Shown: positions 44,527-54,322 of the stretch, piece after piece
Layout of the letters: each line of letters starts with the position of its first letter
Numbering within the stretch: the stretch's first letter is position 1
DNA from: an uncultured Bacteroidia bacterium
GTDB taxonomy: Bacteria; Bacteroidota; Bacteroidia; Bacteroidales; Prolixibacteraceae
NCBI GenBank assembly: GCA_903907075.1
Contig: CAIVMQ010000067.1
Coordinates: 1-64,000 of the forward strand
DNA length: 64,000 nucleotides
Direction of reading: 5' to 3'
Notes under the pieces: generated by a model
Seen by the model: only the letters and a program-made list of their open reading frames with translations
Database searches by the model: none
What the model was told of the DNA's origin: nothing
Translations under genes and position numbers: made by a program

Positions 44527-45255
44527 TTAATTATGGTATGCCTCGTTGTTAATCTTTGATTGCGAGTTTTTAATTCGTTCCATGGGTCGGTAAACATAGG
44601 TTAAACCATATTCAGTCGCCTTTTCTCTCTTATAGTCATCCGATAGTTCTGAAAAATGCTCTTCCACCTCATTCCAGATATCCAGGATAATCTCGTCTGC
44701 CTCATTTCTTAATTCTGCCACTTTAACGGTCCACCGTGCAGTATTGCTTTGCAAGGTTTTTTGAAAGTGGTAAGCATCAACAAACTGGTCAAATTTAACT
44801 TTTACCATCGCTATGGAAGGATTATAAAGAGGATTTCCTCCATGAGTGACCCTTTTATGGTCGCCTTCAATTATTTTCTTCCCCCATTCAAGAACTTCGG
44901 AGTCCATTATAAGGGAAGGTGATTTCTTATCGTTGAATCCGTAAAATTCCCTTACCGAAGCTTTCATATCGCCTCGTTGAATCGCAAAATTCAATACCTG
45001 AATAAAGTGAGAGAGGTATATTCGGGACTTCTTTACCGTTTCAAGATATGCATTACTACTTTTCTCCTGCTGGGTTCTTGCCAGCTTATGGTGGATTAGT
45101 GTAGTCTCAAAATTCGTATAAAATGATCGAAGTCTGCTCAGCGATTTAGTCGAAAATGCAAGCTCCTCCGGATCCCTTTTTTGTCCCAGCGTAATTGCTG
45201 TTTGAAGGGCTCTTAATCTTGCCTGATCAGTGTTCGGTAATCTTCTATATGGCAT
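44527..45255 (-). CDS. Conserved hypothetical helical protein
   Basis: A 242-residue soluble protein with no signal peptide or membrane helix. It starts MPYRRLPNTDQARLRALQTA, an opening I associate with conserved Bacteroidota proteins of unknown function. Long amphipathic helices (about residues 50-100 and 150-215) and many charged residues suggest a helical bundle. No catalytic or metal motif is visible. It lies between the sdhCAB operon terminator and the convergent cysteate synthase gene, and is probably transcribed alone. The C-terminal tail (about 225-242) is Asn/Ser-rich and likely disordered. Confidence 0.7.
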   Translation of the reverse strand: MPYRRLPNTDQARLRALQTAITLGQKRDPEELAFSTKSLSRLRSFYTNFETTLIHHKLARTQQEKSSNAYLETVKKSRIYLSHFIQVLNFAIQRGDMKASVREFYGFNDKKSPSLIMDSEVLEWGKKIIEGDHKRVTHGGNPLYNPSIAMVKVKFDQFVDAYHFQKTLQSNTARWTVKVAELRNEADEIILDIWNEVEEHFSELSDDYKREKATEYGLTYVYRPMERIKNSQSKINNEAYHN

Positions 45256-45362
45256 TCTCTCAAGTTTTACATTATTAGTCCTTCTGGTGCGAATTTATGC
45301 ATTTTCTTGCTTTTTTGAATCTTCGCAAGGCCTAATTTTAAAGAGTTATCAACCGTAATAAG

Positions 45363-45410
45363 TTAACAACACAAAAGTACGAATTATCGTCCGTACTTTT
45401 GTGTTGTTAA
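45363..45410 (-). terminator. Long perfect hairpin ending sdhCAB
   Basis: A perfect 19-bp stem (45363-45381 with 45392-45410) with a 10-nt loop, 15 bp after the sdhB stop. The minus-strand arm is T-rich. Confidence 0.85.
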
Positions 45411-45425
45411 TAGACTGATGCTAAG

Positions 45426-46187
45426 TTAGTCGGATATTTTTGCCTTGAGGTATTCACGGTTAAGTCTGGCAATATGGGAGATAGAAATACTTTTAGGACA
45501 GGCTAATTCGCAGGCTCCGGTATTTGAGCAACCCCCAAATCCAAGCTCATCCATCTTGGCATACATTGATTTTGCTCTGCGCTTTGCTTCTACCTGGCCT
45601 TGTGGTAGCTTGGCAAACTGGGAGACCTTAGCCGCTAGAAATAACATTGCCGATGAGTTTTTGCATGTTGCAGCGCAGGCACCACATCCAATACAGGCTG
45701 CGGCATCCATGGCCTCTTCGGCATCATCCTGCGAAATAGGCAAGGTGTTTCCATCAGGTACACCCCCCGTGTTTACAGAGATAAAACCACCTGCTTGCTG
45801 AATCTTCTCAAAGGCCGTGCGATCAACCATCACATCTTTAATCACTGGAAATGCACCCACACGCCATGGTTCAATGGTGATTGTCTGCCCTTCGTTGAAT
45901 TTACGCATGTGAAGCTGGCATGTGGTCACCATTGTGTCTGGGCCATGTGCATGACCATTAATATAAAGGGAACAACTACCACAGATCCCTTCACGGCAAT
46001 CGTGATCAAAGGCAACAGGATCTTTACCAGCTTGAATAAGCTGGTCATTGAGAATATCCATCATCTCAAGAAAAGAGTTTCCCTGAGAGATATTTTCAAG
46101 GGAATAGGTCTCGAATTTTCCTTTTGAGGTTGGATTATTTTGTCTCCAAACCTTCACATATATTTTATTGAGAATTTTATCAGCCAT
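45426..46187 (-). CDS. sdhB: Succinate dehydrogenase/fumarate reductase iron-sulfur subunit
   Basis: A 253-residue subunit that relays electrons between the flavoprotein and the membrane quinone site. It carries the expected ligands: [10 protein letters not shown] (about residues 64-73) plus a later Cys for the [2Fe-2S] cluster, [11 protein letters not shown] (about 160-170), and [15 protein letters not shown] (about 215-229) for the [4Fe-4S] and [3Fe-4S] clusters. It is the last gene of sdhC-sdhA-sdhB, 42 bp after sdhA, followed by a strong hairpin. Whether the complex works mainly as succinate dehydrogenase or fumarate reductase cannot be told from sequence. Confidence 0.95.
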   Translation of the reverse strand: MADKILNKIYVKVWRQNNPTSKGKFETYSLENISQGNSFLEMMDILNDQLIQAGKDPVAFDHDCREGICGSCSLYINGHAHGPDTMVTTCQLHMRKFNEGQTITIEPWRVGAFPVIKDVMVDRTAFEKIQQAGGFISVNTGGVPDGNTLPISQDDAEEAMDAAACIGCGACAATCKNSSAMLFLAAKVSQFAKLPQGQVEAKRRAKSMYAKMDELGFGGCSNTGACELACPKSISISHIARLNREYLKAKISD

Positions 46188-46229
46188 TGTTGTCGAATAT
46201 TAGATATAAGCTACTAAAAGGGGTCTTGG

Positions 46230-48170
46230 TTATTTATAACTTCTCTGGGTTAAATGGATGGTTTCAAAAGTTAATGCCTCCTTATGAAGTGCTGGCTCTG
46301 TGTCAACACCTTTAAATTCCCAGGCTGCAACATAAGCAAAGTTTTCATCATCGCGTTTTGCTTCACCTTCGTCTGTTGATGACTCTTCACGGAAATGCCC
46401 TCCGCACGATTCGTTTCTGTTGAGTGCATCACGAGCAAATAGTTCACCTAATTCAATGAAATCGGCTACCCTTCCTGCTTTTTCAAGTTCCGGATTTACA
46501 TTTTTAAGTTCCCCGGGAACCAGAAGATCGGTATAAAACTCTGCACGTAACGCTTGAATCTCTTTAATTGCATGGGTCAAACCCTCCGCATTGCGAGCCA
46601 TACCCACATAATCCCACATGATCTGCCCTAACTTCTTATGGAAATGGTCAACAGGTGTTTTCCCTTTTATATTAAATAAGGTATTTAGTCTTGTGATTAC
46701 CGCTTTTTCAGCCTCAATAAATTCAGGTTTATTCGTGTCTATCTTAGGCACCATAATTTCTCCGGCAAGGTAATCACCAATGGTATATGGCAATACAAAA
46801 TATCCATCCGCCAAACCTTGCATTAATGCAGAGGCGCCAAGACGATTTGCTCCATGGTCAGAAAAATTGGCTTCTCCAATCGCATATAACCCCGGTATAG
46901 TTGTCATAAGGTTATAATCAACCCATGTGCCACCCATTGTGTAGTGAATAGCGGGGTAGATCTGCATGGGTTCCTTATAGGGATCGGTATCTGTAATTTT
47001 TTCATACATCTGAAAAAGATTCCCATACCGTTTCTCAATGGTCCCTTTTCCTAAACGTTCAATCGCATATTTAAAATCAAGATAGACAGCTTTTCCCTCT
47101 GAATTTACACCAAACCCGGCATCACAACGCTCCTTGGCTGCACGAGATGCGACATCACGAGGGACTAGATTTCCATAAGATGGGTAGCGTCTCTCAAGGT
47201 AGAAATCCCGATCGTCATCAGAAATATCATTTGGACCGATAATCCCTTTACGCAGTTTCTCCGCATCTTCAAGGTTTTTCGGAGCCCAAACACGACCATC
47301 GTTTCTTAACGATTCTGACATGAGTGTGAGTTTCGATTGCTGCGAACCATGAACAGGTATACACGTTGGGTGAATCTGAGCATAACAAGGGTTTGCAAAG
47401 AAGGCCCCTTTCTTGTAACATACCCATGAAGCTGAGGCATTACTACCCATCGCATTGGTTGAGAGGAAGAACACATTCCCGTAACCTCCCGAAGCGATGA
47501 CAACGGCATGTGCACCAAACCGTTTTATCTCACCGGTAACCAGGTCGCGCGCAATAATCCCGCGGGCTTTACCTTCAATTGTTACCAGGTCGATCATCTC
47601 GTGACGGGTATACATCTTTACACCACCCTCGGCAATCTGCCGGTTTAACGCTGAATAGGCACCTAATAATAACTGCTGACCGGTCTGTCCGCGTGCATAA
47701 AATGTGCGGCTTACCAATACACCGCCAAATGAACGGTTTGATAGCAGACCACCATATTCGCGGGCAAAGGGAACTCCCTGAGCCACACACTGGTCAATGA
47801 TATTTGGTGATACCTCTGCAAGACGATGCACATTCGCTTCACGGGAACGGTAGTCACCCCCTTTAATTGTATCGTAAAAAAGGCGGTAAACAGAATCGTT
47901 GTCATTCTGATAATTCTTGGCGGCATTAATCCCACCCTGTGCCGCAATCGAATGTGCACGACGCGGACTATCCTGATAACAAAATGCCTTAACATTATAC
48001 CCCAACTCCGAAAGAGATGCTGCGGCAGAGGCTCCGGCTAAACCGGTTCCAATAACAATCACTTCGAGTTTGCGCTTATTGGCAGGAGAAACAACTTTAA
48101 TTTCTGCTTTGTGATTGGACCATTTTTCGGAAATAGGTCCTTCAGGTATTTTTGAATTTAAGGTAGTCAT
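46230..48170 (-). CDS. sdhA: Succinate dehydrogenase/fumarate reductase flavoprotein subunit
   Basis: The 646-residue catalytic subunit with covalent FAD. Seen: the FAD-binding [17 protein letters not shown] (about residues 33-49), the flavinylation histidine in the [15 protein letters not shown] segment (about 70-84), the substrate-site HPTCIPVHG and the [14 protein letters not shown] segment (about 404-417), and [10 protein letters not shown] near residue 443. Length matches the three-subunit B-type enzymes of Bacteroidota. It is 22 bp downstream of sdhC and shares its promoter. Confidence 0.96.
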   Translation of the reverse strand: MTTLNSKIPEGPISEKWSNHKAEIKVVSPANKRKLEVIVIGTGLAGASAAASLSELGYNVKAFCYQDSPRRAHSIAAQGGINAAKNYQNDNDSVYRLFYDTIKGGDYRSREANVHRLAEVSPNIIDQCVAQGVPFAREYGGLLSNRSFGGVLVSRTFYARGQTGQQLLLGAYSALNRQIAEGGVKMYTRHEMIDLVTIEGKARGIIARDLVTGEIKRFGAHAVVIASGGYGNVFFLSTNAMGSNASASWVCYKKGAFFANPCYAQIHPTCIPVHGSQQSKLTLMSESLRNDGRVWAPKNLEDAEKLRKGIIGPNDISDDDRDFYLERRYPSYGNLVPRDVASRAAKERCDAGFGVNSEGKAVYLDFKYAIERLGKGTIEKRYGNLFQMYEKITDTDPYKEPMQIYPAIHYTMGGTWVDYNLMTTIPGLYAIGEANFSDHGANRLGASALMQGLADGYFVLPYTIGDYLAGEIMVPKIDTNKPEFIEAEKAVITRLNTLFNIKGKTPVDHFHKKLGQIMWDYVGMARNAEGLTHAIKEIQALRAEFYTDLLVPGELKNVNPELEKAGRVADFIELGELFARDALNRNESCGGHFREESSTDEGEAKRDDENFAYVAAWEFKGVDTEPALHKEALTFETIHLTQRSYK

Positions 48171-48192
48171 AATGATGGATCTTTTTATTCAA

Positions 48193-48876
48193 TTAAAATT
48201 TAAGCAGAAAATAGATCGGGATTGCTGAAAATCCAACGGCAAACAATATCCCAAGAAGGTTCGCAAGGAATTTCAATCGGGAGGTCCATTGGGCATTATT
48301 TAATCCAATTGTTTGAAACGCACTCCAAAAGCCATGAGACATGTGCAAGCCAACGAGTATTCCACCTATAATATATATAAGATCATATAATGGGAAATTG
48401 ATAAATAAATTAGAGACTAAAGCATACGCATTATCCATCTCGCCGGCCTCTCCGGTAGCTTTACTTAGCAGGGGATCGCCAGTGAATTTCATCTTCACCC
48501 AAAAGTTAAAAAGATGAAGCACTAAAAATACCAGGATCATTGAACCTAAGATAAACATGTTTTTTGATGGGGCCCACCATTTTAAGAGGTTGTCGCCTGA
48601 GGCATAACCTTGCGGACGTGCTCTTATATTATCGAGTGTGATCCATCCAGCCCAAACAATATGAATGATAAAACCTAAAGCCAATAGCGGCTCCATGATC
48701 TTAATCATCGGATTTGTAGCCATAAAATGTGCGGCGTGATTAAACATCAATCCCGAGTCATCAAAAATTAAAAAGAGGTTTAACGTAAGATGAATCGTTA
48801 TAAATGAGATTAGAAATAGTCCGGTGAGGCTCATAAATACTTTCCGGCCAATGGAGCCGCTCAGAAAATTGCTCAT
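48193..48876 (-). CDS. sdhC: Succinate dehydrogenase/fumarate reductase cytochrome b subunit
   Basis: The 227-residue membrane anchor of the B-type complex, with five hydrophobic helices (about residues 14-34, 60-80, 105-125, 155-175 and 200-222). It holds two b-type haems and a menaquinone site. Candidate haem ligands are the histidines in FITIHLTLNL (about 25-34), FNHAAHFM (about 44-51), FIIHIVW and GLHMSHGF. It opens the sdhCAB operon and has a well-formed promoter upstream. Confidence 0.93.
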   Translation of the reverse strand: MSNFLSGSIGRKVFMSLTGLFLISFITIHLTLNLFLIFDDSGLMFNHAAHFMATNPMIKIMEPLLALGFIIHIVWAGWITLDNIRARPQGYASGDNLLKWWAPSKNMFILGSMILVFLVLHLFNFWVKMKFTGDPLLSKATGEAGEMDNAYALVSNLFINFPLYDLIYIIGGILVGLHMSHGFWSAFQTIGLNNAQWTSRLKFLANLLGILFAVGFSAIPIYFLLKF

Positions 48877-48932
48877 ATGTACTTGGTTTATTTGAATAAT
48901 TGAATGATATCCTGACTTTATAAAATTCGATG

Positions 48933-48963
48933 CAAAAATAGCCGATGAGTAAGTTCTTTACAA
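48933..48963 (-). promoter_or_regulatory. Promoter of sdhCAB
   Basis: On the minus strand TTG (48961-48963), a 20-nt spacer and TATTTTTG (48933-48940), matching the consensus. The leader to sdhC is about 50 nt. Confidence 0.65.
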
Positions 48964-49242
48964 CAGAAAGAACTACCAATATTCTAATTTAAAATGGTTC
49001 TATAAAGCACAACAAAATTAGTTTTTTTTGACAATTTAGACCATTCGTCCCGAATATTTGAATGATTAATTTAGATGCTTCGATTGGCTAGCTTCCGGTG
49101 ATGGGAAATCAGTGATTCAGATAAAAATTTTAGCGCGTGGAATAATCAATTTTAATGGGTTATTTAGGATTTAATCAATCCTGTTTTAATGACTTTCTTA
49201 ATCTCTTAACATTATTGATCAAATTAGCGTAAAATTCTGTAT
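48964..49242. other. AT-rich intergenic stretch
   Basis: Between the sdhC promoter and the end of the alpha/beta hydrolase gene nothing convincing was found except a weak 6-bp hairpin at 49166-49182 followed by TTTT-containing sequence, which might help end one transcript. Confidence 0.4.
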
Positions 49243-50040
49243 TTAAACTACTCCCAGAAATTTTTTTAAGCTGGTTAAAACGATCTCCTCTTCCTCTAAG
49301 AAACCCAGATGTCCTGAATGATTTAACAATATTACCTCGGCATCGGGAATTTGTGCCGCATCCTCTAATTGCCCATCCGGATTAAATACCGTGTCATATT
49401 TGCCTACGAGAATCAAGATTGGGAAAGGGGCTTTCTGTAACATTGGGAGGTAATTGGTTCGGTTGTTCATCGCATCAATTGTAAGCAATGCTCCTTGAAG
49501 GGTAACCTGACTTGCAGTTTGCTGAATTAGGTTGATTAATTCTGTTGTTTTAGGGTTCTCCATCGATGCAAAATTAGAAGGAATAGTAGTCTTTAAAAAC
49601 AACTCTCGTTTCCCATTTCGGAGTAATCCGGCCTCCTTATTGCGAAGTATTATGCTTTGATTGTCAGCGTTTTTAACAATAGCGTGCATCAAGATCATCG
49701 ATGTTATTTTTTCGGGATACCTGGCTGCAAAGGCCAGTGCTACATATCCACCCATAGAATGACCAATAAGTGTCAACGGACTGTTTACATCAATGCGAAC
49801 TAATAACTGATTCAGAATTTCGGCAAACGTGTCGAAGCGATAAGCTATTGGAGGGTCGCCAGATCCTCCATGCCCCGGCAGATCGATACGGATAACTTTA
49901 TAAATGGGCGAAAGTTGATTTGCTAAATGATCAAATAACTGGAGGTTTCCCCAATAGCTATGCAGCAATAGTATAGGCGCACCAGACCCCTGTGTTGTAA
50001 CCAGTAGTTTATAATTTTCTATCTCAATTAATTGCTCCAT
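49243..50040 (-). CDS. Alpha/beta-hydrolase fold protein
   Basis: A 265-residue serine hydrolase candidate. The oxyanion-side motif LLHSYWG (about residues 23-29) is followed by the nucleophile elbow GHSMGGYVA (about 94-102; Ser is the nucleophile), an acid after strand 6 in GKYDTVFNPDG (about 214-224) and the catalytic His in NHSGHLGFLE (about 240-249). All three catalytic residues appear present. No signal peptide, so likely cytosolic. Candidate substrates are esters or C-C bond cleavage products; nothing in the neighbourhood narrows this. Confidence 0.85.
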   Translation of the reverse strand: MEQLIEIENYKLLVTTQGSGAPILLLHSYWGNLQLFDHLANQLSPIYKVIRIDLPGHGGSGDPPIAYRFDTFAEILNQLLVRIDVNSPLTLIGHSMGGYVALAFAARYPEKITSMILMHAIVKNADNQSIILRNKEAGLLRNGKRELFLKTTIPSNFASMENPKTTELINLIQQTASQVTLQGALLTIDAMNNRTNYLPMLQKAPFPILILVGKYDTVFNPDGQLEDAAQIPDAEVILLNHSGHLGFLEEEEIVLTSLKKFLGVV

Positions 50041-50210
50041 CGATATATTGATTTTACCCGCATGATTCAGTAACTGTCAAAAGACAGCCAAATACTTTTT
50101 ACACTAGGAATCTCTCAGGTTTAAAGCGGTTTTGCAAAGTTATCGATTAAAGGAAACCATTTCCCCTTTTCTTTGTTAATTTGTTAGTTGAATAACCTTA
50201 AATCTTTGCA

Positions 50211-52595
50211 ATGAAGAATTCGATCATAACACTATTTTTTATTTTGTTCTGCAGTTCTCTCTCAACAATGGCCTCCGGTCTGGTAAAAGGGCGAGTATTT
50301 GATGCAAAAAATAATGAATCAATTCCCTATGCCACTGTGGTGATCTCTGAAACCACTATAGGAACAGTTACAGATGATCAGGGGAATTTCACTATTGATA
50401 ATCTTGAACCGGGATTTTATAAGATCAAGGTTTCAGCCATTGGGTTTAAAACCTATATCTCAGAGTCATTCAGAATAACAAAAGCTACCGGAGCTACGAT
50501 TCTGGTTCCGCTTGAGGAGGAGAACGTTAAACTTGATGAAGTGGTGGTCAAGAGCTCCTATTTCAGAAAAAGGGAGGAGAGTCCTGTTTCGCTCCGCACG
50601 ATCGGAATTGAGGAAATAGAGAAAAATCCAGGAGGAAACCGCGATATCTCCAAGGTAATTCAGTCATATCCCGGAGTCGCTTCTACTGCGTCTTTCCGGA
50701 ATGACATTATTGTCCGCGGAGGAGGACCGAGTGAAAACCGGTTTTATATCGATGGGGTTGAGATCCCCAATCTGAACCACTTTGCAACTCAGGGTGCATC
50801 GGGCGGACCGGTAGGGATTATCAATGTTGATTTTATTCGTGAGGTGAATTTTTATTCAGGGGCCTTTCCAGCCTCACGCGGAAATGCGATGAGTTCGGTG
50901 CTAGAATTTAACCAGCGCGAGGCGAGTGAGAAAATAAAATTCAGGGGAACAGTCGGTGCATCGGATCTTGCAGCTGCTATTGAAGGACCGCTTTCAAAGA
51001 GTACCACCTTCATGGCTTCGGTTCGCCGGTCCTACCTTCAATTTTTGTTTCAGGCAATCGGACTTCCCTTCCTTCCAACTTATAATGACTTCCAGTTTAA
51101 GGTAAAAACCAAAATAAATTCAAAAACAGAGTTGTCATTTATCGGGCTTGGGGCACTCGACCAGTCTAAATTAAATAAAAGTGCCAATAAGACTGAACAA
51201 CAGCGTTATATCCTGGGATATCTTCCTGAGAATGATCAATGGAATTATACCCTTGGTGCTGTACTTAAACATTTTAATCCCAAGGGTTCCGATACTTATG
51301 TATTAAGTCAGAATAAGTTAAATAACTCTGCAATAAAATATCAGGATAATATCGAACAACCTCAAATGCTGAACCTCGATTACAGCTCCTTTGAAAAAGA
51401 GACTAAATTCAGGTATGAGCATAATTATCAGTCAACAACCGAATTTAAACTCAATTATGGTGTCGACCTTCAGTATGTGAGCTATTTTAACAGAACTTTA
51501 AAGAAGGGTTATGTTGGTAATGCACCGCTTACAATCAATTATAAATCATCGCTTGAATTTGCCAAATATGCCGCCTTCGGTCAGTTAAGTCACTCGTTTA
51601 TGGATCGGCTGCTCAATCTATCGTTTGGACTAAGGGCAGATGGGAACAGTTATTCAACTGAAATGTCAAATCCGTTTAGCCAGCTCTCTCCGCGTCTTTC
51701 GGCCAGTGTCAGGTTAACACCAGGGACATCGCTTAACTTTAATGTTGGTAAGTTTGCTCAGTTACCCTCCTATACAACTCTTGGATACCGCAATTTTAAC
51801 GGCGATTTGGTTAACAGGAATAACGATCTTACTTATATTCAGGTTAATCATTTCGTAGCCGGAATAGAATTTCGCCCGTCAGATAATTCTCAGATAACCG
51901 TTGAAGGGTTTTATAAGAGGTATACCCATTATCCGTTCTCAATAAAAGACTCCGTATCGCTTGCAAGCAAAGGTGCCGATTTTGATGTCTACGGTGATGA
52001 GGCGGTTATCCCCGTGAGTAAAGGCAATACTTATGGATTCGAAGTTTTGGGTCGTCTGAAAAAATACAAGAAGTTAAGCGCAGTGGCTACTTACACCTTT
52101 GTGAGGAGTGAATTCACCGATATTCATGGAGTATATCTCCCATCTTCGTGGGATAACAGGCATTTGCTTACGATCACCGCAACACGCAATTTAAGCAAAA
52201 ACTGGGATTTTGGTATGAAATGGCGCTATATTGGTGGTGCTCCTTATACGCCATGGGACCTCAACCGCTCTGCAATAAAAACCGCATGGGATGCACAGGG
52301 TATTGGCTACCTCGATTACAGCAAATTTAATAAGGCCCGGTTAAATGCGTTTCATCAGCTGGATATACGAGTTGATAAATCGTGGTATTACAACAAATGG
52401 TCACTGATGCTCTATTTTGATATCCAGAATGCCTATAATTTCAAGTCCGATCGGCAGGATTACCTGGTCAGGGTTGAAGATGCCGGCGGAAATCCGGTGA
52501 CCGATCCGAATAACTCCGGCAAATACCTGTTGAAGACGATCAAGAGTAGCGGTGGAACGGTGCTGCCAACGATTGGGATTATGGTGGAATTTTGA
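50211..52595 (+). CDS. TonB-dependent receptor with carboxypeptidase-like N-terminal domain
   Basis: A 794-residue outer-membrane receptor. The signal peptide (about residues 1-22) is followed by a carboxypeptidase-regulatory-like domain (about 25-105, with GRVFDAKNNESIPYATV), then the plug (about 115-240, with VIQSYPGVAS, DIIVRGGGPSENRFYIDG) and the barrel ending in Phe. The N-terminal domain is typical of Bacteroidota receptors, but no SusD lipoprotein gene follows, so the substrate is not necessarily a glycan. Directly downstream begins the repeat-rich decayed region. Confidence 0.9.
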   Translation: MKNSIITLFFILFCSSLSTMASGLVKGRVFDAKNNESIPYATVVISETTIGTVTDDQGNFTIDNLEPGFYKIKVSAIGFKTYISESFRITKATGATILVPLEEENVKLDEVVVKSSYFRKREESPVSLRTIGIEEIEKNPGGNRDISKVIQSYPGVASTASFRNDIIVRGGGPSENRFYIDGVEIPNLNHFATQGASGGPVGIINVDFIREVNFYSGAFPASRGNAMSSVLEFNQREASEKIKFRGTVGASDLAAAIEGPLSKSTTFMASVRRSYLQFLFQAIGLPFLPTYNDFQFKVKTKINSKTELSFIGLGALDQSKLNKSANKTEQQRYILGYLPENDQWNYTLGAVLKHFNPKGSDTYVLSQNKLNNSAIKYQDNIEQPQMLNLDYSSFEKETKFRYEHNYQSTTEFKLNYGVDLQYVSYFNRTLKKGYVGNAPLTINYKSSLEFAKYAAFGQLSHSFMDRLLNLSFGLRADGNSYSTEMSNPFSQLSPRLSASVRLTPGTSLNFNVGKFAQLPSYTTLGYRNFNGDLVNRNNDLTYIQVNHFVAGIEFRPSDNSQITVEGFYKRYTHYPFSIKDSVSLASKGADFDVYGDEAVIPVSKGNTYGFEVLGRLKKYKKLSAVATYTFVRSEFTDIHGVYLPSSWDNRHLLTITATRNLSKNWDFGMKWRYIGGAPYTPWDLNRSAIKTAWDAQGIGYLDYSKFNKARLNAFHQLDIRVDKSWYYNKWSLMLYFDIQNAYNFKSDRQDYLVRVEDAGGNPVTDPNNSGKYLLKTIKSSGGTVLPTIGIMVEF

Positions 52596-52623
52596 GAGAA
52601 CGAAGGGGAGATGGAGAGAAGAG

Positions 52624-52700
52624 TGCACGACTGCACGACTGCACGACTGCACAACTGTGCGACCCATACGACTGCACGACCACGCGACTCACGACTGCTC
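52624..52700. repeat. Degenerate octamer tandem repeat
   Basis: About nine head-to-tail copies of TGCACGAC, four in near-perfect register (52624-52655) and the rest degenerate, 28 bp after the receptor stop codon. It is GC-richer than its surroundings. There is no unique spacer, so it is not a CRISPR array. Confidence 0.85.
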
Positions 52701-53291
52701 GAGATCACCTGAGAGATTGGGCGATAGAGCGTGTGATGGTACGACCTGGCGTCAGGAGATGTTATTATGTTGATTTTGCATGTGAAATCAAATTTTTATA
52801 ATTGCATGTCGAGGGCCGGGATTAAAGCTATTGCAGTCTATTATCGACTTTACAGCTAAAAACGATAGCACTTATATAGTTAGTAAAAACCTTATTCCCA
52901 TTATTTTAACCTTAGTAGATCAGAAAATACCACCAGTCTGGAACCTTATTTACCTTATTTGTCAATATCTTTTCTTCTCTATTATCATCAAAATAGTAAA
53001 GGTCTGTTTATCATTTTCTCAGATGAAAATAAATCAGATTCTCCAATTTCCGGCCCGCAGCTTCAGTCATCGAATACAATATTGTTTGATCCCATCGAAC
53101 AATATTGAATTCTATAAGACTACGAAAGTAAAATCTGGTATCTTAGTAAAAACCGCTGAAGTTTAGTAATGTTCCTGATATCTGAATATTTTGAATGAGC
53201 TTTTTTACAATTGGGGAAACAAACTTATCTTTATCATAAGTATGTTTTTAACTTTTGGAGATAAGGATAGGGAATCAAAAAGGAACTAATT
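52701..53291. other. Gene-poor stretch upstream of the broken higA
   Basis: No gene is supported. A forward frame of 111 codons (52831-53166) has low-complexity Ile/Ser/Lys content and no recognisable motif. No HigB toxin frame is visible ahead of the antitoxin relic. Confidence 0.5.
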
Positions 53292-53546
53292 ATGGCAACT
53301 TTAGCAAATGTACATCCGGGCGAGATTCTATTAGAAGAGTTTCTAAAGCCAATGAATATAGCGGCATATCGATTATCTAAAGACATTGGAATTCCTCAAA
53401 CCAGGATATCAGCTATTTAAAAAGGGGCACGAGGCATTACTGCAGACACAGCACTTCGATTAAGTATGTATTTTGGAACTACGCCTAAATTTTGGTTAGG
53501 ACTACAAGATGATTTTGATTTGGAAGAGGTATTAAAGAAATTTTGA
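53292..53546 (+). pseudogene. higA: HigA-type antitoxin, broken by a nonsense codon
   Basis: Reading from ATG 53292 gives an 84-codon HigA/XRE-type antitoxin: the opening VHPGEILLEEFLKPMNI, the helix-turn-helix AYRLSKDIGIPQTRISAI, then GARGITADTALRLSMYFGTTPKFWLGLQ, all typical. Codon 43 (53418-53420) is TAA, where homologues have a sense codon before Lys-Gly. The rest of the frame is intact, so a single substitution explains it. No toxin gene lies beside it. The last bases run into the ATPase fragment. Confidence 0.85.
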
Positions 53547-53553
53547 AACTGGA

Positions 53554-53844
53554 TTGAAACGCAATTACTGGATGCGCAACAAAAGAGGAAGCACTGCTGA
53601 AGTCGATTTCATAACGGTGTCTGATGGCAAAATAATCCCGATTGAAGTAAAATCTGGTCATAATGTACATCTCAAATCAATACATCAGTTTATGAATGAC
53701 ACCAACCACGATATTGCTATTCGGATCTGGTCAGGAAACTATAGTGTTGATAAGGTAAGAACAATTAATGGTAAGGAATTTAGGTTAATTAATCTGCCGT
53801 TCTACCAAATTTCAGCTTTACCTCATATTCTTGAAAATGTGTAG
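53554..53844 (+). pseudogene. C-terminal fragment of a DUF4143-type ATPase
   Basis: A frame of 96 codons from a TTG at 53554 (open further upstream, overlapping the higA end) encodes only the last part of an AAA-DUF4143 protein: the YWMRNKRGSTAEVDFI nuclease-like strand, IIPIEVKSGHN and the KSIHQFMND segment, ending in LPFYQISALPHILENV. The ATP-binding N-terminal part is absent. It looks like a relic of a gene whose 5' end was lost, perhaps when it joined the higA relic. Confidence 0.75.
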
Positions 53845-53990
53845 TGCTAAGCTTATGAAATATAGTTATTTGTATGTTTTGCTAATGTGACATACAAATT
53901 TTTAAACTCCTTTCCCTAGTGATTGTAGGATCACCAAATAGTATCTCGTTTGGTTATTTACACTTTGCAGGATTAGAAACAAAACTTTAT

Positions 53991-54268
53991 TTACCACATT
54001 GCAGATTTTAAAATGCTTTCGATTGAATAAAACGGCATGGATAAGATTGGATTTTCTGCAATAAATGTTGCCTGAGAAATTTTAATAGCTCTTTACTATG
54101 ATAATAATCAATAAACAGATGCAGACTTTTCATTCGACCTGTTGACCCTGATTTAATTTCAATTGGAACGATTTGGGCATCCAATCCTATTATTCCACTA
54201 ATTGCGTGGAGTAAACCAACATCAAGAAACAACACTTTGAAATATAGCTCATTAACACTTGCGGCCAA
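53991..54268 (-). pseudogene. Second, deleted and frameshifted DUF4143 ATPase fragment
   Basis: The minus strand reads NELYFKVLFLDVGLLHAISG, a typical pre-DUF4143 segment, then jumps with about 70 residues missing to AQIVPIEIKSGSTGRMKSLH. After about residue 60 the expected continuation (ENPILSMPFYSIESILKSAMW up to the TAA at 53991-53993) lies in another frame. The start would be a TTG at 54266-54268, preceded by a stop. Deletion plus frameshift make it a pseudogene. Confidence 0.75.
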
Positions 54269-54322
54269 TGGTTAACCTGCAACGCTCGACTGCCTTACCC
54301 GATATATAACACCATCTGTATT

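Noticed and set aside
50211-52595. SusC-type polysaccharide receptor
   Set aside because: Although it has the carboxypeptidase-like domain, no SusD gene follows, so glycan import was not claimed.
52624-52700. Tandem repeat as a CRISPR array
   Set aside because: Eight-base units abut without unique spacers, and no cas genes occur in the window.
52831-53166. 111-codon forward frame
   Set aside because: Low-complexity Ile/Ser/Lys-rich product, no motif, in a decayed region with no supporting promoter.
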